From: an uncultured Afifella sp.
Lineage (GTDB): Bacteria; Pseudomonadota; Alphaproteobacteria; Rhizobiales; Afifellaceae
Length of the DNA stretch: 64,000 nt
Direction: 5' to 3'
NCBI GenBank assembly: GCA_947259045.1
Contig: CAMYKZ010000002.1
Location: 177,239 to 241,238, forward strand
Each line of letters starts with the position of its first letter. The stretch's first letter is position 1. The notes below the pieces were generated by a model. The model was not told the DNA's origin and did not search any database. It worked only from the letters and a program-made list of their open reading frames with translations. This document shows positions 16,765-25,065 of the stretch, in pieces. The translations under genes and the position numbers were made by a program.

Positions 16765-17646
16765 ATGAATCAACAGGATCCATCAGGCTCAAATTGGACT
16801 GATCAGGAAATCGACCTGATCGTTGCCGATTATTTGCAGATGCTGGATTTGGAACTTGCGGGCAAACCGTATGTAAAGGCGGAACGAAACAGAGGATTAC
16901 AGGCGATTACCGGTCGCTCGAGGGGATCAATCGAATTCAAGCATCAAAATATCAGTGCGGTTCTGATCAGGCTCGGTGTGCCCTGGATTGCCGGCTATAA
17001 ACCGATGGCCAACTTTCAAGCATCCCTGATTTCCGGAGTTGAAAGGTTCCTTGATTCAGACCGAACCGTGTTCGACGGGCCACCGGTCGATATTTTGAAT
17101 ACGTCTGAACCGATCGCCGAGGATCCGGCAGCAGGCGGCTTTGCTGGGCGCCCGCAATTGTTTGTGGAATCGCCGCCCCCGTTATCACCCGCGGATACCG
17201 CCGAGCCCAAAGCGATGCGGCGGTTGCTTCAGAAATTTAATCCTGCGGCGCGAGACGAGCGGAACCGAGCTCTCGGGAGAAGCGGTGAATCCCAAATAGT
17301 CCAATTCGAACGGGCACAGCTCTTGGCCGCGGGCCGGGCGGACTTGGCCCGCAAGGTGCGCTGGGTGTCAGAAGAGGACGGAGACGGCGCGGGCTATGAT
17401 ATTCGTTCATTCTACCCGACCGGGGAAACGCGCTTGCTGGAAGTAAAAACGACACGGGGTCACAAGACGACGCCGTTCTACATTTCAGAGAACGAAAGGT
17501 CCCTGTCTGTTGAAAACCCGGCCGAATTTCGTCTGGTAAGGCTCTATGATTTTGCCCGCAGACCAAGGGCTTTTGAGATTTCGCCGCCCCTGGAGAATTC
17601 AGTGATGCTGAACCCTACTGCTTACCGGGCAAGTTTCGGAACCTAG
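16765..17646 (+). CDS. DUF3883 domain protein, nuclease-like
   Basis: A 293-residue protein. The N-terminal domain (about 10-90; WTDQEIDLIVADY...GSIEFKHQNISAVL) is a conserved module often found in front of nuclease domains, possibly DNA-binding. The C-terminal DUF3883 domain (about 172-290) has a PD-(D/E)xK-like active site, D212 in GYDI and E226-V-K228 in LLEVKTT. DUF3883 proteins are often linked to restriction or defence, but no methylase, helicase or other defence gene is adjacent. It sits between the MttB-like gene and small hypothetical genes, as a solitary gene. Confidence 0.85.
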   Translation: MNQQDPSGSNWTDQEIDLIVADYLQMLDLELAGKPYVKAERNRGLQAITGRSRGSIEFKHQNISAVLIRLGVPWIAGYKPMANFQASLISGVERFLDSDRTVFDGPPVDILNTSEPIAEDPAAGGFAGRPQLFVESPPPLSPADTAEPKAMRRLLQKFNPAARDERNRALGRSGESQIVQFERAQLLAAGRADLARKVRWVSEEDGDGAGYDIRSFYPTGETRLLEVKTTRGHKTTPFYISENERSLSVENPAEFRLVRLYDFARRPRAFEISPPLENSVMLNPTAYRASFGT

Positions 17647-17683
17647 ATTTCAATGCGTCCGGCGGGCCGCATCTTCGCACCAG

Positions 17684-18061
17684 TCAGCTGTGCAACTCCT
17701 CAGCCTCAAACTCGGCGACGACAAAAACGGTTATCGCGGTTACGGCATCGTCGCGGAACAACATCCATTGCGGGACGGGGGCGGCTGGTTTCGGGTCGGC
17801 AGGATCGTGCGCCAGTACCATCTTGTCGGGGTCTTCGCCCCATTCGCGGCAAAGGGATCTTGCAACAGCGCGGACAAACGGCTCTGCGGTCGCGCGGGCG
17901 AGACGGCGGCTCAATCTCTCCGGTTGCGCGGCTTCGCAACCGGATGGCGCTGACCGGGTTTGTCCAGTTCGGGATTTTTCACATCGGTTGCCGGCGGCTG
18001 GCTGGCCCATGGCCACCGAGCCTGACGTTCCGGGTTCGTGATTGACAACTTTCTTCACCAT
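17684..18061 (-). CDS. Hypothetical protein
   Basis: A possible 125-residue protein with coding-like composition and no recognised domain. The C-terminal 75 residues (RRLARATAEPFVRAVARSL, then a hydrophobic AVTAITVFVVAEFEAEEL) look like a genuine amphipathic/helical protein, while the first 45 residues are less convincing. An internal ATG at 18010 is an alternative start. No strong ribosome binding site decides between them. Plus-strand frames over the same bases look less protein-like. Confidence 0.45.
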   Translation of the reverse strand: MVKKVVNHEPGTSGSVAMGQPAAGNRCEKSRTGQTRSAPSGCEAAQPERLSRRLARATAEPFVRAVARSLCREWGEDPDKMVLAHDPADPKPAAPVPQWMLFRDDAVTAITVFVVAEFEAEELHS

Positions 18062-18155
18062 GGAAGAAAATCTTCAGCATTTCAGCGGCTAGAATGTGTT
18101 CCGCCCGACACAATCGCGTGATGACCGGATATTCGTACAAAGCCTGTGGAAACAT

Positions 18156-18332
18156 TCAGCGGTCTTCTTCAATGCGCACATTCTGCGCAAGCCAGGTCTC
18201 CACATCGCGGCCAAAAAGTTCGTTGGCGGCGTCAAGCGCGGTGTCGAAGGTCGTATAGACCTCATCGCCCAATATGGTTTCGGTTCCGGCAACGATGACG
18301 TAGTTCATGGGATCGGCGATCATGGCAGACAT
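18156..18332 (-). CDS. Small hypothetical protein
   Basis: A 58-residue acidic protein. The ATG at 18332 has a clear AAGGAG site 9 bases upstream, better supported than the longer frame from 18341. It has a strand-helix character (NYVIVAGTETI, then FDTALDAANELFGRDVETWLA). No family is recognised and no signal peptide is present. It is likely monocistronic. Confidence 0.6.
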   Translation of the reverse strand: MSAMIADPMNYVIVAGTETILGDEVYTTFDTALDAANELFGRDVETWLAQNVRIEEDR

Positions 18333-18532
18333 GGCAATCAACTCCTTCGCGTGATGCTGAAAGGAGCCTAATGCGCACCGTCTGCACTGCGCCTGAACCG
18401 GCTGTTCATATTCCAGTCATGTGCGATATCATCTGGAAATCCGACGCCGCAACGCAAAACCCGCCCGGACAGACCGGGAAACTCCGGTTATCCGGGCTCA
18501 GGCGGGCAACAGCCCATCTGAATTCCGAGCGT

Positions 18533-19378
18533 TTACGAGCCGCAGGATTCCTTGAAGATCTTGCCGTCATTCTCAAACAGCAGCGCCGCCGGGATCGCCG
18601 TCACACGGGCAGCCGTCGGGAACGCCAGGCCGTTCAGCGTGGCGCGGGCGCCGCAAAGCGACTGGCAGCGCGCATCGGCGTCGGTGCTGAGGCGAACGGC
18701 GCCGTCTGAGCTGATCTCGATGGCACAACGCTCGGTAGCTTCAGCGCGCATATTGGCCTCATAGCGCCAGCCATAGGGTGTGCGGCGCGCCGTGCCTTCG
18801 ACAGCACAGAGATGACCGGACTGGGCGCTTGAGACCATGAACTGCAGGTCGCCGCCGTCGGTCTCGTTCAGGGCCATGGCATGATTGCCGGAACAATAAA
18901 GGCCGGAAACATCGCCGGATTCAACCGCCGCCGGCTGATAGGTCGGCTGCGCAGGCTGGACCGGCTCGGCGCGGGCAAGCCAAGTCGCTTCGGCGCGGCG
19001 CAGGGAAACAATGGTCTTGTCGTTGGCCGTGCCGGTCTTAAGGAGACCGCTATCGCGCTGGAAGTACACCAGGGCGGTACGGGTCCGGCGGCCCATGGCG
19101 CCATCGACGGAACCGGCGTCATATCCGATCATGTTGAGGATACGCTGGGCCTCTGCGATGCGGGCACGCGAAATCGCCGGCTTTGGTGCAACATAGACAC
19201 GTTCACGGCGCCGTTTCCGTTCCTGGGAGCGCAAAACCTCGTTGACGATGAAATGGGCGGCGCCGCGTTTATGGGTCGCCATCGACGGCGTTGCCGGCAT
19301 CGTGGCAACGATCAACGCGGCGGCACAGAAGGTCATGATCAGCCGCGGTGCGGTGAACATACGGGACAGGGTTGGCAT
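18533..19378 (-). CDS. Secreted peptidoglycan-binding domain protein
   Basis: A 281-residue exported protein. A hydrophobic signal segment lies at about residues 10-34. A peptidoglycan-binding (PG_binding_1) domain spans about 72-130, recognised by ARIAEAQRILNMIGYDAGSVDGAMGRRT-type spacing and LVYFQRDSGL. The C-terminal 120 residues contain paired cysteines and may form a separate disulfide-bonded domain of unknown role. A GAGGAGG ribosome binding site precedes the start. It probably acts in the periplasm at the cell wall. Confidence 0.85.
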   Translation of the reverse strand: MPTLSRMFTAPRLIMTFCAAALIVATMPATPSMATHKRGAAHFIVNEVLRSQERKRRRERVYVAPKPAISRARIAEAQRILNMIGYDAGSVDGAMGRRTRTALVYFQRDSGLLKTGTANDKTIVSLRRAEATWLARAEPVQPAQPTYQPAAVESGDVSGLYCSGNHAMALNETDGGDLQFMVSSAQSGHLCAVEGTARRTPYGWRYEANMRAEATERCAIEISSDGAVRLSTDADARCQSLCGARATLNGLAFPTAARVTAIPAALLFENDGKIFKESCGS

Positions 19379-19508
19379 TGTGGCCTCCTCGGCAAATCGG
19401 ACGGATCAGGCCGGTTTGCTAACACAGGAGGCTTAAGTCACCGTGGCCAGAACCGTTCAAATGCAAACGATAAGCGTAATCCCCGCGCGCTGGGACCCGC
19501 CGGAGGCC

Positions 19509-20879
19509 TCATGCTGCTGCCGTGATCGGTGCAGAGCGCCGGCGGGTGCGCATCAGGATCATGACGATGATCGACAGATTAAGCAGGTTCCAGCCAATGG
19601 CGTTTATGAAGGCGGCCTGATAAGAGCCTGTGATATCGTAGATATATCCCGCCATCCAGCCGCCGACCGCCATACCGATAATCGTCGCCATGATCACCGT
19701 TCCGACACGCCTTCCGGCCTCGCGGGCCGGCAGATATTCGCGCACCATCAGCGCGTAGGACGGCACGATGCCGCCTTGTGCAAGCCCAAACAGCAGCGAG
19801 ACGGCGTAAAGCCCTGCAAGGCTGTCGGCCGGCATATAGACGATCAGGGCAATGCATTGCAGCGCCGACCCCGCAAGCAGCGTTTTGACGGCGCCGATCC
19901 GGTCGGCCAGACCGCCGGAGGCGATGCGCGAAACCACACCGCCGAGCAGCATCAGCGCCAGGATCTGCGCGCCATGGCCGATGCCGTATCCAAGATCGAC
20001 CGCGTAGGCGACAATATGGATCTGCGGCATCGCCATGGCCATGCAGCAGCCAAATCCTGCCATCACCAGCAGCGTCTGCAAGGCGCGGGGTGAAAGGTCG
20101 ATGGAGAGCAGGCGCGGCTGATGCAATGTCGGATGCAAGGTCTGCGGGGCGGCTGCGGCGGGCGCAACCGGCACGGTTGACCCCTCGCGCTGCGGCGTCA
20201 CCGAGGCGCGAATTTCCGCCAGCCGGCGGGCGGACTGCTCAGCCTGTCTGTCAGCGGCCGATCCGGCCGGGTCTGATGGCGGCGGCGCGCGCAGCAACAA
20301 GGCCAGCGGCACCATGAAAACGATGCAGCCGACACCGATGATGACATAGGTAACGCGCCACCCTTCCGTCTGCAGGACGCCTTGCAGCAAGGTCGGCCAG
20401 ATCGCGCCGGCCAGATAATTGCCGCTGGCGGTCAAGGCCACCGCGATGCCGCGGCGGCGGTTGAACCAGTGCGAAATATCCGCCATCAAAGGCCCGAATG
20501 TCGCCGCATTGCCGGCACCGATGAGCACACCTTGAATAATCGCAAACTGCCAGATGGAAACGGAGACGGCGGCGAGCAGAAAGCCGCTGCCGAGCGCCAG
20601 TGAAGCAATCACGATCGGCCACATAATGCCAAACCGGTCAACACATCGGCCGATGACGACATTGCCAACCGCAAAACCGACCATTGTCAGCGTATAGGGC
20701 ACCGACGCACTGGCCCGATCGACACCGAATTCCGCCTGCACCGCCGGAAGGATGACGACGACGGCCCAGATGCCGGTACTACCGATCGTCGCCAGCAGCA
20801 CTGAGACGGCCAGGCGCCGCCAGGCCGGCCTGCCGTCGATTACCGCCGATGGCGTCAAAATGGGGGCTTGCAGTGTCAT
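19509..20879 (-). CDS. MFS transporter, oxalate/formate antiporter-like
   Basis: A 456-residue major facilitator protein with about 12 hydrophobic helices and a long cytoplasmic loop (about 200-250) between the two halves. Helix 1 (LLATIGSTGIWAVVVILPAVQAEFGVDRASASVPYTL region) and the FGLAQGGIVPSYALM motif are typical of the monocarboxylate/OFA-like branch. Start 20879 follows GGAG at 6-nt spacing, so I prefer it to 20915. The substrate is probably a small organic anion but cannot be fixed. No regulator or catabolic gene is adjacent. Confidence 0.88.
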   Translation of the reverse strand: MTLQAPILTPSAVIDGRPAWRRLAVSVLLATIGSTGIWAVVVILPAVQAEFGVDRASASVPYTLTMVGFAVGNVVIGRCVDRFGIMWPIVIASLALGSGFLLAAVSVSIWQFAIIQGVLIGAGNAATFGPLMADISHWFNRRRGIAVALTASGNYLAGAIWPTLLQGVLQTEGWRVTYVIIGVGCIVFMVPLALLLRAPPPSDPAGSAADRQAEQSARRLAEIRASVTPQREGSTVPVAPAAAAPQTLHPTLHQPRLLSIDLSPRALQTLLVMAGFGCCMAMAMPQIHIVAYAVDLGYGIGHGAQILALMLLGGVVSRIASGGLADRIGAVKTLLAGSALQCIALIVYMPADSLAGLYAVSLLFGLAQGGIVPSYALMVREYLPAREAGRRVGTVIMATIIGMAVGGWMAGYIYDITGSYQAAFINAIGWNLLNLSIIVMILMRTRRRSAPITAAA

Positions 20880-21074
20880 GATGCTCCAATTGTCGGGGAC
20901 GAGACCGGCAAACATAACATTACGACCGCGCTTTGGTCACCCGTTTGCATTTCTGTTTTTGGGAATTTGGCAATAAAGGCCGCACCGTCGAACAGGGATA
21001 ATCTGTTAAGAAAGCGTAAACGGCATTAGCGGCTACGGGCCGGTTCCGGTAAACCCTGAAAGTCAAAGTCTTAT

Positions 21075-21329
21075 GTGCACCCGATGAAACCCGGCAAGTG
21101 GAAAAACCGCAAAGCTGTAACTGACGATCCGACGCCGGGATCGGCAGGGACTGAGCTCAAGCAAAACGATGCAATCGAGACGGGCAGACGGAATGCCGTT
21201 CTGACTGTCGGGCGATTTGCGATCTATGTTGCGCCGGCAATGGCGGTGCTTCTTTATGGGTCGCCGGCCGATGCCTGCCATAAACCCGGACATCCGTCCG
21301 TACCGGGGCAGAATTGTTCGACGGCCTGA
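21075..21329 (+). CDS. Small membrane-anchored or exported hypothetical protein
   Basis: An 84-residue protein with a basic N-terminus, an Arg-Arg segment (GRRNAVLTVGRFAIYVAPAM) running into a hydrophobic stretch at about residues 42-62, and a short C-terminal tail with two cysteines. The pattern matches small alphaproteobacterial proteins with a hydrophobic APAM-type helix. It may be a lipoprotein-like or tail-anchored peptide. A weak inverted repeat GAAAACC-C-GGTTTTC follows at 21336-21350. No family is assigned. Confidence 0.5.
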   Translation: MHPMKPGKWKNRKAVTDDPTPGSAGTELKQNDAIETGRRNAVLTVGRFAIYVAPAMAVLLYGSPADACHKPGHPSVPGQNCSTA

Positions 21330-21436
21330 TTAGCAGAAAACCCGGTTTTCCGCCGCGGTTTTGCGAACTGCCCTACGTCGCATAATCCGGCAAACCGCGT
21401 CGTTTCCAGCATAGGCTTTCATTATCCTTTCAACGT

Positions 21437-21442
21437 TATAAT
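21437..21442 (+). promoter_or_regulatory. Candidate -10 element upstream of the corrinoid protein gene
   Basis: A perfect TATAAT lies 48 bases before the corrinoid protein ATG, in a locally AT-rich stretch. The -35 position at 17-nt spacing is poor, so an activator may be needed. Confidence 0.35.
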
Positions 21443-21489
21443 ATCGCTGAACCATGCCGCGTGAGCGGCCCTTTTTGCGGAGCGCGCCC

Positions 21490-22188
21490 ATGGCCGACGA
21501 AGATGACATCGTTCTTTCCGAACTCAGCGACGACGACCTTGTCGCGCAGATGCATGACGATCTCTATGACGGCCTGAAGGAAGAGATTCAGGAAGGCACG
21601 AACATTCTGCTCGGCCGCGGCTGGCAACCCTACGACGTTCTGACAAAGGCGCTGGTTGAAGGCATGCGCATCGTCGGCATCGATTTCCGCGATGGCATAT
21701 TGTTTGTGCCGGAGGTGCTGCTTTCGGCCAATGCGATGAAGGCCGGCATGGCCATCCTGCGGCCGCTGCTGATTGAAACCGGTGCACCAAAACTCGGCAA
21801 GATGGTCGTCGGCACGGTGAAGGGCGACATTCACGATATCGGCAAGAACCTTGTCGGCATGATGATGGAAGGCGCCGGTTTCGAGGTCATCGATCTGGGC
21901 ATCAACAATCCGGTTGAAAATTATCTCTCTGCCATCGATGAACACCAGCCCGATATTGTCGGCATGTCGGCGCTTCTGACGACCACGATGCCATATATGA
22001 AGGTCGTCATCGACACGATGAAGGAAAAGGGCATCCGCGACGATTATATCGTGCTTGTCGGCGGAGCCCCGCTCAACGAGGAATTCGCCGAGGCTGTCGG
22101 CGCCGACGCCTATTGCCGCGATGCCGCGGTTGCTGTGGAAACGGCACAGGAACTGATGAAGCGCAAACACAATCGGGGGCCGGCGTAA
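21490..22188 (+). CDS. Corrinoid (methylcobamide-carrier) protein, MtbC/MttC-like
   Basis: A 232-residue B12-binding protein. An N-terminal four-helix cap domain spans about residues 12-100, and the Rossmann-like cobalamin domain about 105-225. The cobalamin signature is complete: D113-x-H115-x-x-G118 (H115 the lower ligand), S160-x-L162, and G191-G192. Such proteins carry the methyl group from an MttB-type methyltransferase to a second methyltransferase. The MttB-like gene lies 5 kb upstream on the other strand, so the two are probably partners though not in one operon. The ATG at 21490 follows a GGAG site. Confidence 0.93.
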   Translation: MADEDDIVLSELSDDDLVAQMHDDLYDGLKEEIQEGTNILLGRGWQPYDVLTKALVEGMRIVGIDFRDGILFVPEVLLSANAMKAGMAILRPLLIETGAPKLGKMVVGTVKGDIHDIGKNLVGMMMEGAGFEVIDLGINNPVENYLSAIDEHQPDIVGMSALLTTTMPYMKVVIDTMKEKGIRDDYIVLVGGAPLNEEFAEAVGADAYCRDAAVAVETAQELMKRKHNRGPA

Positions 22189-22226
22189 CAGCTCCAAATC
22201 AGTGCGGGTTGCCGGTCAAACGCCAT

Positions 22227-23489
22227 TCAATCGTACGAAAATGCCTCGAAATGGTCAGCGATGTAGGCGTTCAGTTTCCGCCAAACCATTCCGTCGCCGC
22301 ATATTTCATTGCTCAGTTGATCCAGTTTGTCGCCGGACAGGCGACGCATGGAAACAAACTCCATCCGGCTCTCCGGGTCCTTTGTATCCGGCGGGAAACA
22401 CTGCAATGACGCGGCCAACCGGTCGGCGGCCGCATTTGCGCCAATCTCGCGATAGGCATCAATGACTGCCTGAATTTCTGCGAATTCATGGTGCTGCTCA
22501 TAGAAATAATCGAGCCCGCCATTGTCGATCACGCCCTGCGAGCCGTTGACGAGCAATACGGTCCTGAACGGGTTATCAAGCGCAAACGGTTCGCTGCCGT
22601 CCTTGTACATTAACTCTCCGGAACGCTGAAGCGCCCAGTCGAAATGCCCCGGTATGTCATCCACGCCCCACTCGTCGCGGTCGATCAAAGGTTCACCGGT
22701 CAGATTGATACCGATCGTGCCCAGGATGCCGAAATCCGCATAACCATTATCGCCCGGCTTGAGTTCCAGCGGCACCATGCAGGTACCGGTGATCACCGTC
22801 TGCCCGGCCTTGATTGTTATGCCCATGCCGTTCACTTCGTTCACGAGCCAGGCGAGCGCTTCGCGCGGGTCGCCAAGCACATTGGCACCCGAACCGTGAC
22901 GTTCGTCGCCGTCGCGGAATGTCGCACGCACCTTGTGGGCGGAGAGATCGAGCGCGCGCCAATCAGCCTGCGCCGGAGGGCCGAGGACGAGTTGATGGGC
23001 GCAGGCATTGTCGGCAATCAGCTTCGCTTCGCCGGCGGTGTCGAATTCGAAAAATCTTGAATCCGGAATCTCCAGAGCAAGATGAAGCGTATCGACGGCG
23101 TCAAGCACGTCAGCGGCTGTCCATTCCGTATCGCGCGGCTCCAGATCACGGTCGAAACGGAAGGCAAATTCCGGTTCGGCAACACGCATTCGGTTGCCGA
23201 TCAGGTCGATCGTTGCGCCGTCCTCATGCACCCGTTCTGCCAACAAGCGCCCAGCCATCGGTCCGCTGACATTGATATGCTGCTGGCCGGCTCTGCTCGT
23301 TGCGGCGATCTTCCAGCCGAACAGGGGATTTTCGCCGCGTTCTTCCAGAAGCGCCTGCACTGCATATCCCGCCTCACGCGAGGAAAGTTGCGGTCCGTCC
23401 GCTTCCGGATACATGGCAAATCCGTTTTGCCACAGATACCAAAGCATATCGGACCAGGCCTTAATGTCTTCGTCTGTTCTATCATCCAT
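22227..23489 (-). CDS. Fusion of a 2-keto-4-pentenoate hydratase-like domain and a DUF4375 domain
   Basis: A 420-residue protein with two unrelated domains. Residues about 10-275 match the MhpD-type hydratase / fumarylacetoacetate hydrolase family (GWKIAATSRAGQQHI, AEPEFAFRF, LEIPDSRF, NACAHQLVLG, GTCMVPL). The C-terminal 140 residues match DUF4375/DMP19-like proteins (ALDNPFRTVLLVNGSQ, DNGGLDYFYEQ, Y-x-x-IGANAAA). The start at 23489 follows an AAAGGG site, and the longer frame to 23960 is non-coding. The two domains sit in one uninterrupted frame. The metabolic role is not clear, and DUF4375 may bind a protein partner. I do not know of this combination. Confidence 0.85.
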   Translation of the reverse strand: MDDRTDEDIKAWSDMLWYLWQNGFAMYPEADGPQLSSREAGYAVQALLEERGENPLFGWKIAATSRAGQQHINVSGPMAGRLLAERVHEDGATIDLIGNRMRVAEPEFAFRFDRDLEPRDTEWTAADVLDAVDTLHLALEIPDSRFFEFDTAGEAKLIADNACAHQLVLGPPAQADWRALDLSAHKVRATFRDGDERHGSGANVLGDPREALAWLVNEVNGMGITIKAGQTVITGTCMVPLELKPGDNGYADFGILGTIGINLTGEPLIDRDEWGVDDIPGHFDWALQRSGELMYKDGSEPFALDNPFRTVLLVNGSQGVIDNGGLDYFYEQHHEFAEIQAVIDAYREIGANAAADRLAASLQCFPPDTKDPESRMEFVSMRRLSGDKLDQLSNEICGDGMVWRKLNAYIADHFEAFSYD

Positions 23490-23630
23490 TAAAGCGCCCT
23501 TTTCTGCATCTTCTCCGACACAGCAAACACCACATTCTGCCGCGCTGCAATCGCGTCGACGCCGGAGGAACAACCCGGCAACCGGATATGCTATAGTGGC
23601 CACCCACACCAAGATCTCAGGGAGGATGTC

Positions 23631-24377
23631 ATGATCATTTACCCCGATATTGAGCTGCAGGGCGGACGATGCGTCAATCTGATCCGCGGTCACCGGGATG
23701 ACCCGGTGGTCTACGACATGAGCCCGCTTGAAGCCGCGATGGATTGCGCCGCGCAGGGCGCGGAGTGGCTGCACCTGGTCGATCTCGACGCCGTGTTTGA
23801 CGAGGGCGACAATCGTGATCTGATCGTTGAGATCATCCGCCGCGCCGGAACATCGGCACAGGTTGCCGGCGGAATCCGCACGATCGACACGCTGAGGAGC
23901 TGGATTGAGGCCGGGGCCGGACGTGTCGTGATCGCGACGGCCGCCGTCAAAGACCCCCACTTCGTCAAGGCCGCCGCCACCGCCTATCCCGGCCAGGTGG
24001 TGATCAGCATCGATGCGCGCGACGGCAAGGTGGTGAGTGACGGCTGGCGGGAAACGACAATCTTCTCGCCGGTTGAATTCGCGCAGCAGTTTCGCGACCT
24101 GCCCCTGGCGGGCTTCATCTACACCGATATCGACTGTTACGACGACGAGGCGCCGGAGGCCAGCCTGGCCCAGACGACAGAACTGGCCTCAAAGGTACAG
24201 ATACCGGTCATTGCAAGCGGCGTAGTGAAAAGCCTCGATGATCTGTCGTCGCTGCGTTACCTGCCCAACATTTCCGGTGCCATCACCGGCCGCGCATTGT
24301 TCGGCGGCGCGTTCACATTGACGGAAGCAATCCATGTCGCAACCGAGCCCGCGCTGCCGACCGCGTTGCCGATGTGA
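23631..24377 (+). CDS. HisA-family (beta/alpha)8 barrel protein outside a his operon
   Basis: A 248-residue HisA-like barrel protein. The N-terminal half keeps the family catalytic Asp (IIYPDIELQGGRCVNL) and the VDLDAVFDEGDN segment; the second phosphate-binding loop is AITGRALFGGAFTL. In HisA this enzyme isomerises ProFAR in histidine synthesis. No other his gene is nearby, and several usual HisA residues differ, so it may be a paralogue with another role. A GGGAGG ribosome binding site lies 5 bases before the ATG. It is divergent from the hydratase fusion, sharing about 140 bases of upstream region. Confidence 0.75.
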   Translation: MIIYPDIELQGGRCVNLIRGHRDDPVVYDMSPLEAAMDCAAQGAEWLHLVDLDAVFDEGDNRDLIVEIIRRAGTSAQVAGGIRTIDTLRSWIEAGAGRVVIATAAVKDPHFVKAAATAYPGQVVISIDARDGKVVSDGWRETTIFSPVEFAQQFRDLPLAGFIYTDIDCYDDEAPEASLAQTTELASKVQIPVIASGVVKSLDDLSSLRYLPNISGAITGRALFGGAFTLTEAIHVATEPALPTALPM

Positions 24378-24639
24378 GCGCTCGCGAAACAGCCATGCCG
24401 CCCCCAGATGTCCGATAGAATTCAGTGCAGGTCAGGCTTCGGACCGGGTCGACAATTATTTTTCAACGAGCCCATTATGCCCCTTGTACCGGGTCTCTGT
24501 CGGGGCCATCTTGCGGTCGCATGATATCATGCCGACACGTCAGGACATCGGGAATGAACGACCGGATGCCCGCCTCGCAGGGATGTTTCCCCAGATGGCC
24601 GTGCGCGAATATTCATTCAGCTTTTTGAGGTATAAACAA

Positions 24640-24933
24640 ATGAACAAACCAATCGCTGCAATTGCTGTTTCGGCCGCCGTTTTATCGTCGCTTCTGGCTT
24701 TCACCGCTGCAGCTCTTGCCGACAGCACGACGGGTACGGTTTCGGCTTATGACCGCTTGGCCGGCGTAATCGTTCTGACCGACAAATCGGTATATTCACT
24801 GGACAGTGCGACAATCGACATCCCACCGAACCTGTCGGCGGGCGACAAGATCACAATCGAATTCGAAGGTGACGAAGACGGCATCAGCGCGATCAACGGC
24901 ATAACCATTCTGGCTGAGGGCGACCAGAGCTGA
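24640..24933 (+). CDS. Small periplasmic DUF1344-like protein
   Basis: A 97-residue exported protein. Residues 1-28 are a signal peptide ending ALAD. The mature part is a small all-beta domain, with strands TTGTVSAYDRLAGVIVLTD, KSVYSLDS and a DKITIEF element, which resembles DUF1344 proteins. The start is taken at the signal peptide ATG; the longer upstream frame is not coding. A GAGG site lies near. A hairpin (24959-24984) follows and may terminate this gene and the convergent PAS-GGDEF-EAL gene. Confidence 0.75.
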   Translation: MNKPIAAIAVSAAVLSSLLAFTAAALADSTTGTVSAYDRLAGVIVLTDKSVYSLDSATIDIPPNLSAGDKITIEFEGDEDGISAINGITILAEGDQS

Positions 24934-24958
24934 GTTTCTGCCTGATGTCTCAAACCAA

Positions 24959-24984
24959 CCGGCCGCAGCTTCAAGTGCGGCCGG
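24959..24984. terminator. Hairpin between convergent genes
   Basis: A perfect 9-bp stem (CCGGCCGCA with TGCGGCCGG) closes an 8-nt loop, between the DUF1344-like gene and the PAS-GGDEF-EAL gene. T-runs are weak on both sides. Confidence 0.4.
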
Positions 24985-25065
24985 CGCTGGCGGCTTTATA
25001 TTCAGTGCCGCAGTTTGGTGTGCACGGAGACATGTCAAGCACGGCTGCGCTCTGGTAGCTGCAGA

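Noticed and set aside
23490..23960. Upstream extension of the hydratase-DUF4375 frame
   Set aside because: It overlaps the HisA-like gene on the other strand and lacks coding character. A good start with a ribosome binding site exists at 23489.
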